From Oceaniovalibus guishaninsula JLT2003 (GTDB taxonomy: Bacteria; Pseudomonadota; Alphaproteobacteria; Rhodobacterales; Rhodobacteraceae): DNA of 64,000 nt. Shown here in pieces: positions 58,901-64,000 of this stretch. The position numbers were made by a program, and so were the translations under genes. How positions within the stretch are numbered: the stretch's first letter is position 1; each line of letters opens with the position of its first letter. The notes beneath the pieces are model-generated. The model made no database searches, was not told the DNA's origin, and saw nothing but the letters and a program-made list of their open reading frames with translations. Location of the stretch: the NCBI RefSeq assembly GCF_000299575.1, contig NZ_AMGO01000011.1:122883-186882 (forward strand), given 5' to 3'.

Positions 58901-59977
58901 CTAGCCTACCTTTAAACCCCAGAAGGACGTTTGATCGGCGGCGAAGTAGCCGTCAGCGGCCCGGAAATACCCCTGTAGCTCGACGGTGTCGCCCGCGGTG
59001 AGGAACACCATGGTTTGCAGCCAGAGGGCCGTCGCCTCGGAGACATGCTCGCCGCTGATCTCGCCGAACGAGCCGGGGATTTCGGTCGTGCCGTTCAGCA
59101 CGAGACGCCCCCGCATGCGCGCGGTCGTGCTGGCGTTGACCTTGTAGAGAAGCGTGGCGCCGAAGAGGTAGGTGCCGTCGACAGGCGCCACGAAGTGGTT
59201 GTTCCCGGCGTCGAACACGCCCTGATCGTTGACGTCTGTGTTGTTCAGGCCGATCTTCGTCCAGGTCCCGACGCCAACGTAATTGTCGTAGTTCGTGTAC
59301 GCCTTGAACCGCGGCAGCTGGGGCTGGTCGACGATGCCGGTGGCGTTGTCGACGCTGAGCCCGTCGAAGAAGGTGATGCCGTCGGCCGAGACCGCGAGCC
59401 GGAAGCGGTCCGAGCCGAACAGCCCGACCAGCGCCTTCGTCACGAAGCCGGTCTGCAGCGTCAGGCCGAGATCGTCGCCCGTGGCCTCCTTGTTCATGGT
59501 ATAGAACAGATCGCCGGTGCCACCCTCGGCCATGGTCTTCGCCGTCCAGAGCGCCGCGTTCAGCTTGGCCGAAAACGGGTTCGACGCGTCCGCGGTGGTG
59601 CCGAGCCCCAGCAGCGCAAGGCTTTGCAGCGCGTCCGGCGTGGTCCCGATCCATCCCGAGCCATCGTAGACGAGCAGCAAGCCCTCGTCCTCGACCCATG
59701 CGCGCCAGCCGGTTCGCGGTGGCAGCCGCAGCCATGCGCCGTCGGTCCAGAGAGCGACGTTCAGGTCCCAGCCCGCCCAGTCGCCGGTGGCGCCCGAGCC
59801 GACGATGTATCGCTCACCATCGGCGGGACTGCCGGGCGGCGCGGTCAGGTCCCGGTCGAGCACGGAGAGCTGGACGAGCCCGTCGAGGATCCGCAGCGCC
59901 TCATTGTGGGTGACGTGCTTCTGGGCCTGCGCCGCCAGGATGTAGGGGAGCAGCAGATGGGTCGTGGTGTCGGACAT
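58901..59977 (-). CDS. DUF2793 tail fibre protein with C-terminal C1q-like domain
   Basis: 358 residues. The N-terminal half is DUF2793, which begins TTHLLLPYILAAQAQKHVTHNEALRILDGLVQLSV and contains DGERYIVG and WAGWDLNVALWTDGAWL; this domain is found in the RcGTA tail fibre and phage fibres. The C-terminal roughly 140 residues look like a C1q/TNF-type jelly roll: NNHFVAPVDGTYLFGATLLYK, RLVLNGTTEIPG, GDTVELQGYF and SFWGLKVG at the very end. Such a trimeric tip would bind a receptor on the cell surface. GGAG lies seven bases before ATG 59977. Confidence 0.85.
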   Translation of the reverse strand: MSDTTTHLLLPYILAAQAQKHVTHNEALRILDGLVQLSVLDRDLTAPPGSPADGERYIVGSGATGDWAGWDLNVALWTDGAWLRLPPRTGWRAWVEDEGLLLVYDGSGWIGTTPDALQSLALLGLGTTADASNPFSAKLNAALWTAKTMAEGGTGDLFYTMNKEATGDDLGLTLQTGFVTKALVGLFGSDRFRLAVSADGITFFDGLSVDNATGIVDQPQLPRFKAYTNYDNYVGVGTWTKIGLNNTDVNDQGVFDAGNNHFVAPVDGTYLFGATLLYKVNASTTARMRGRLVLNGTTEIPGSFGEISGEHVSEATALWLQTMVFLTAGDTVELQGYFRAADGYFAADQTSFWGLKVG

Positions 59978-60052
59978 GGGCGGTCTCCAGAACGAAGAAC
60001 GCCGCCTGCATGGCAGGCGGCGAGCAATGGCGCGGCGATGGGCGGTGGCGGG

Positions 60053-60433
60053 CTACCCGCGTTCGGGTTTCTCCGCCGGAATGGCCGAGAGAACCGGGTC
60101 GGGCTTCGGCGCGTCCCACTTCGCGGTCATCGCGGCCCAGCGATCGATCTCGGCCCGAAAAGCGGGATCGTCGATCCTCAGATGGAAGTTGTAGAGCCGG
60201 TCCACGATCTCGCGCATCAGCGCGCGCATCTCGTCGTCATTGATCCGCGAGACCTCGGACCACGGAATACGGTTTCCGTCCGCGTCCACGACGACAACGT
60301 CGCTACCGTCACCAGCGTGCGAGACTGGCGTCAGGCCGGCATGCAGGGTCTCAAGCTGCGTGTTGCGCACGCAGGCCACGGCTATCACTCTGGCAAGTTG
60401 GGCGGCAATCCGGTCTTCGTCTTCGGGGCGCAT
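60053..60433 (-). CDS. Small tail-associated hypothetical protein
   Basis: 126 residues, soluble and charged. Contains DDEMRALMREIVDRLYNFHLRIDDPAFRAEIDRW, a helical segment I have seen next to the GTA TIM-barrel gene in Rhodobacterales phages. Function unknown. It lies 53 bases downstream of the baseplate gene and 75 bases upstream of the tail fibre, all on one strand. Confidence 0.75.
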   Translation of the reverse strand: MRPEDEDRIAAQLARVIAVACVRNTQLETLHAGLTPVSHAGDGSDVVVVDADGNRIPWSEVSRINDDEMRALMREIVDRLYNFHLRIDDPAFRAEIDRWAAMTAKWDAPKPDPVLSAIPAEKPERG

Positions 60434-60486
60434 GTCCCGAGCCTACGCCGGAGAGCGCGCGGCCGGCCAGAACTCGTTGCGCCGTC

Positions 60487-63400
60487 TCAGAAGCTCAGCG
60501 TCACGGACTTGGGCGCGCCTTGCCCGACGGGCGCGGAGAGCTGGTAGATGCGGATATTGAGCGTGTCGCCGGGGGCGAGCGGCGCGCCCCAGTCGGCGGT
60601 CTGCTGGGCGCTGGTGTAAACGGCGCTGGTGGTGTTCGCGCTCAGCACGCGCGTCACGGTGGCGCCGTCGAGGATCTCGACCTCGTAGGCTTCCAGGTCC
60701 TCGCCGAGCGGCACCTCGAGCCCGCCCCAGCTGTCGGCCGCGAGCGTGCGGGACCGGCGCGTCCAACGGATCGTGAGATCGCCGGGCGCGCGGGGACGAC
60801 GCCACGGCTGCTCGACATGCGCGACGGAGAACGGCCGCAGCCCGACGCCTGCGGGCATGAAAGATTGCGCCAGATAGGTCTCGTCGCTGACCGGGCGGCT
60901 CGCCGGGCCGATGCGCCAGTTCCAAGGGATGCCGAGATCGACTTCCGCGATGGGCAAGGAGGCGAGGCTGTCGTCGAGCACCACCACCCGAGCGCCAGCG
61001 GGCGTCGGATTGCCCATGGCGCCTTCGGTTCCGCGCTGTCCGCGCAGGAGTCGGGTCAGTCGATACCGGCCAGGGGCGATCAGTTCCGCCGCGCCCGCCT
61101 GCACGATCTCCCAGACGCCGGGCGCGCTCTCGATGGCGAGCGCGTTCGCGCCGCCGAAGAGGGTCAGGTCGGTGACACTCTCCAAAGTGCCCGAGAGCAG
61201 ATCGACCACCAGGACGTTGCCGAGATCGAAGCGTGACGTCTGCCCCGCGTAGAAGTCCGAGACCAGCGCGCCGATCCGGGCCCGCGTCCCGAAGCGGGTG
61301 AGCAGTTGGAAGCCGTCCGTCGAGGGGCTGCGGAACACCGCCATTTCGCCCGGCCAGGGAACGGCGTGCGCTGCGGCGAAGGGGCGATGCGCGGCCTGAT
61401 CCTCGGTCAGTTGCGGCAGATCCAGGATCACCGCCTCGGGCGCGCCGAACACCACGGCCTGCGAGAGCGCCGAAGGCCGCGGCGCGCCGGGCGGCAGGTC
61501 GTAGGCCTCCCGGTCCTGGCGGATGGCTTCGACGCCCCGTGCATCAGCGTCGGCGATGGAGAAGACCCGCAGAGGGACAGCACGCCCGTCATGGACGAAC
61601 GACACGACATCGGCCGGGTCGAGCGCCAGCCGCGAAGGAGGTAGGCGAAACACCGCGCTCTCGCGGCCGGTCCAGGCTTCCATGAGGGCGCGGCGGCAGC
61701 GGCGTTCGGCCTCCTCGGGCGGCACCGCCATCGGGAAGGACTCGGAGGCGATCCGGGTCGTGTCCACGGTGATGCGCCGGGCCTCGACCTGAGCCGCATC
61801 GTAATCCTCGTCGGCGCGGGCGACCTGCCATTTCAGGGCCTGCGGCAGTTCGGTCTCCTGGCCTCGGGTCAGTTCGAGAACGTCGCCCTCGCCGGCGGCG
61901 ACGAGATCGTCTGGCGAGACGCTCGCGACCGCCGCGCGGCCGCGCATGGCGAAGCGGATCACGCCTTCGGTTTCGACGGCGTCGAAGCCGAAATGGCGCG
62001 CGAGCGTGGTGATCGACGCGCGCGGGCTCTCCAGCGCGGTGATGGCGAAGCCTTCGACCGCGCCCCAGAGACCGTTGACGTCGATGCGAGACTCGGCGAG
62101 CCCGGCGCGCAGGCAGAGATGCCGCACGAGCGCCGCGAGCGACACCGCGCCGAGCCGCCCTGTCAGCCAGTGGCCGAGGCGCCAGTTCGCGCCATCCGTC
62201 CAGACGTCGGTCAGCGCCGGGAAGAAGGGATAGGGCCGCGCGTCCCAGGTCCAGGCAGCACATTCCGGCACATGCACCATCCGGCCGCCGTAGACCACGG
62301 AAAGCGGGTTGTTCGCCGCGTCGCCCCAGAACAGGTAGGTCGCCTCGATATAGGCGCGCTGGATCGCATCGTCCCGCCAGCCGCGCGAGAAGTGCGGCAC
62401 GAAGCTCTCGGAGGATTTCGGGTCAAAGAAGACGTTGGGTTGGTTCGTGCCGCGGTCGATAGCCGGGCATCCGAGCTCGGTGAACCAGATCGGCTTCGAC
62501 TCCGGCGCCCACGCGGTCGGCGTCCCGCTCTCCACACCGCCCGGGCGGTCGTAATGCGGGTTCGACCACCAGCTGCGCAGATCCTTGTAGCGGAACACCC
62601 ATGGCTTGCCGGCGGCGCCATCCGTGATCGGCGTGCGGACCTGCGCCGAGCGATCGGCGGCGCTGGCGTAGAACCAGTCGAAGCCCTCGCCGCCCGCGAT
62701 GTTCCCCTGCAGGTAGGCGCGGTCGTAGATCGCTGGCCAGCCCTCGGCGGCATCCGCATGCTCGAACCCGTCACGCCAGTCCGACAGCGGCATGTAGTTG
62801 TCGATCCCGATGAAATCGACGTTGCCGTCCGCCCAGAGCGGATCGAGGTGAAAGAACACGTCGCCCGAGCCGTCACTGGGCTGGTGACCGAAGTATTCCG
62901 ACCAGTCGGCAGCATAGCTGATCGCCGTTCCCGGCCCGAGGATGCTGCGCACGTCGGCCAACAGAGCGCGAAACGCCTGCACCGCAGGATAGCTGGACGC
63001 GCCCGAGCGGATCGTGGTCAGCCCGCGCATCTCGGTCCCGATCAGGAAGGCGTCGACGCCGCCCGCCGCTGCGCAGAGATGCGCGTAGTGAAGCACCATG
63101 CGGCGCAGACCCCAGTCGCCCGCCGCGCCAGTCCAGGAGACGGTCTCGCCCGAGACCGCGAAGTGTGATGGGCTGGCGCTGCCGAAGAAAGCCGAGACCT
63201 GCGCGGCCGCCGCGGATGTCTTGTCCACGCTGTCGGTGTAGCCTGCGGCGGGCGAGCAGGTGATCCGGCCGCGCCAGGGAAAGACCGGCTGGCCCGTCTC
63301 GGCGGCGTTGTCGGAATACGGGTTGGGCAGGGTGTTGCCGGGCGGCACGTCCATCAGGATGAACGGATAGAAGGTCACGCGCAGGCCGCGCGCCTTCATC

Positions 63401-64000
63401 TCCTTGATTGCCTGCACGACCGCGAAGTCGGCCGGCGTGCCGCCATAGACGGGACGGTCCCGGTCATCACGGCTGACAAGATGGGCGGCCGCGCGGGACA
63501 CGCCGTTCACGGACCACGTCTGCGGGCTCGTGGTCTTCTCGGACACCTCAACGCCGGGGCGGATCGTGCAGTCGCCTGCGCGCAGGTCGCTCCCGAACCA
63601 GGCCACCACAAGGCTGACACTTTCCACCTTCGGCGCCATGGCCTGTAGCCGGTCCAGCGCCACTACCATGTCGGCGGTGTCCGAGAGCGCGTTCAGGTTC
63701 TCAGGAGTCTGCGCCCCGCCGCTGCCTTTGCGGATGCCCTGCGTCGCGTAGGTGAACTCGCCCGAGGCCGGGATCATCGTGACGGCGCGGGTCAACCCCT
63801 CGGCGGTGTCGGGATCGGCGAGCGGCCGGAACACCTCGAAGGAAAGCTGCGGCAGGCGGTTGCCGTAGGTCGAGAGCGCCAGCTCCTCGAAGACGACATA
63901 GGCGGTGCCCCGATAGGCGGGCGTGCTGGCCGCGCCCATCTTCGCGGCGATGAACGGGTCAGCGGTCTGGGTCTCGTCGCCGGGATACCAGCGCCAGCTG
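60487..64000 (-). CDS. GTA TIM-barrel baseplate/host-specificity protein, partial (N-terminus off window)
   Basis: About 1170 residues are visible; the frame stays open through base 64000, so the first ATG in the window (63939) is internal. The N-terminal part is a glycoside-hydrolase-like TIM barrel (GTA_TIM): GLRVTFYPFILMDVP, NVDFIGIDNYMPLSDWRDGF and KPIWFTELGCPAIDRG. The C-terminal part is the Phage-tail_3-like segment and beta domains. It corresponds to RcGTA g15 ('megatron'), which forms the central baseplate and contacts the cell. End is TGA at 60489-60487. Confidence 0.9.
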   Translation of the reverse strand, partial: SWRWYPGDETQTADPFIAAKMGAASTPAYRGTAYVVFEELALSTYGNRLPQLSFEVFRPLADPDTAEGLTRAVTMIPASGEFTYATQGIRKGSGGAQTPENLNALSDTADMVVALDRLQAMAPKVESVSLVVAWFGSDLRAGDCTIRPGVEVSEKTTSPQTWSVNGVSRAAAHLVSRDDRDRPVYGGTPADFAVVQAIKEMKARGLRVTFYPFILMDVPPGNTLPNPYSDNAAETGQPVFPWRGRITCSPAAGYTDSVDKTSAAAAQVSAFFGSASPSHFAVSGETVSWTGAAGDWGLRRMVLHYAHLCAAAGGVDAFLIGTEMRGLTTIRSGASSYPAVQAFRALLADVRSILGPGTAISYAADWSEYFGHQPSDGSGDVFFHLDPLWADGNVDFIGIDNYMPLSDWRDGFEHADAAEGWPAIYDRAYLQGNIAGGEGFDWFYASAADRSAQVRTPITDGAAGKPWVFRYKDLRSWWSNPHYDRPGGVESGTPTAWAPESKPIWFTELGCPAIDRGTNQPNVFFDPKSSESFVPHFSRGWRDDAIQRAYIEATYLFWGDAANNPLSVVYGGRMVHVPECAAWTWDARPYPFFPALTDVWTDGANWRLGHWLTGRLGAVSLAALVRHLCLRAGLAESRIDVNGLWGAVEGFAITALESPRASITTLARHFGFDAVETEGVIRFAMRGRAAVASVSPDDLVAAGEGDVLELTRGQETELPQALKWQVARADEDYDAAQVEARRITVDTTRIASESFPMAVPPEEAERRCRRALMEAWTGRESAVFRLPPSRLALDPADVVSFVHDGRAVPLRVFSIADADARGVEAIRQDREAYDLPPGAPRPSALSQAVVFGAPEAVILDLPQLTEDQAAHRPFAAAHAVPWPGEMAVFRSPSTDGFQLLTRFGTRARIGALVSDFYAGQTSRFDLGNVLVVDLLSGTLESVTDLTLFGGANALAIESAPGVWEIVQAGAAELIAPGRYRLTRLLRGQRGTEGAMGNPTPAGARVVVLDDSLASLPIAEVDLGIPWNWRIGPASRPVSDETYLAQSFMPAGVGLRPFSVAHVEQPWRRPRAPGDLTIRWTRRSRTLAADSWGGLEVPLGEDLEAYEVEILDGATVTRVLSANTTSAVYTSAQQTADWGAPLAPGDTLNIRIYQLSAPVGQGAPKSVTLSF

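Larger units (their letters stand above)
58901..64000 (-). mobile_element. Phage/GTA-like tail module (prophage or gene transfer agent remnant), extends beyond window
   Basis: Three same-strand genes occur in transcription order: GTA TIM-barrel baseplate protein, a small tail-associated protein, and a DUF2793 tail fibre. They match the distal end of Rhodobacter-type GTA clusters and related prophages. GC content is high, like the chromosome. The integrase, head and packaging genes would lie past base 64000, so prophage and GTA cannot be told apart here. Confidence 0.7.

Overview
The window looks like a chromosomal segment of a GC-rich alphaproteobacterium of the order Rhodobacterales (family Rhodobacteraceae in the broad sense). 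The evidence is a complex I operon carrying the DUF5333 and DUF5337 accessory genes of that group, a DUF2927 lipoprotein, a VPLPA-CTERM protein, a DksA with a decayed zinc finger, a leucine-degradation (liu) operon, and a tail module resembling the gene transfer agent (GTA) of Rhodobacter. No tRNA, rRNA, CRISPR array or insertion sequence was recognised. No gene-free stretch exceeds about 300 bases.

Layout. 1-10.6 kb holds mixed housekeeping genes: a DUF2927 lipoprotein cut by the window edge, a toxin-antitoxin-like pair under a palindrome-overlapped promoter, a MoxR ATPase, dksA, an FAD monooxygenase, prfB, a DEDD exonuclease, a class A penicillin-binding protein, an aminotransferase and a periplasmic DsbA-like protein. 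10.6-11.5 kb encodes a formate/nitrite transporter family protein. 11.5-19.3 kb is a compact leucine/isovalerate catabolic operon (ivd, mccB, mccA, mvaB, liuC), with ASCH-domain, glutathione S-transferase and small exported genes in between. 19.4-38.0 kb is the full 14-gene nuo operon for NADH:quinone oxidoreductase, with seven accessory genes embedded. It runs with little or no gap into birA, coaX and the RNase J gene (to 41.2 kb). 41.1-46.2 kb has a DEAD-box helicase with an exported partner, a TPR protein, and a divergent secreted von Willebrand A protein with a C-terminal sorting tail. 46.3-51.8 kb has prfC broken by a one-base frameshift, then SnoaL-like, cupin and SDR genes, a lone ABC ATPase and an EEP-fold phosphohydrolase.

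The accessory part starts at about 51.8 kb. A GC-poor two-gene island (about 51.85-58.9 kb) encodes a 1270-residue exported ankyrin-repeat protein. The adjacent 1043-residue exported protein ends in a pre-toxin TG-like segment followed by a small domain that I read as a candidate BECR-fold RNase. This pair is the best candidate for an undescribed system: a polymorphic-toxin-like protein with no conventional small immunity gene and a giant ankyrin partner instead. It abuts a converging phage/GTA-like tail module: a DUF2793 tail fibre with a C1q-like tip, a small tail-associated protein, and the GTA TIM-barrel baseplate protein that runs off the window end.
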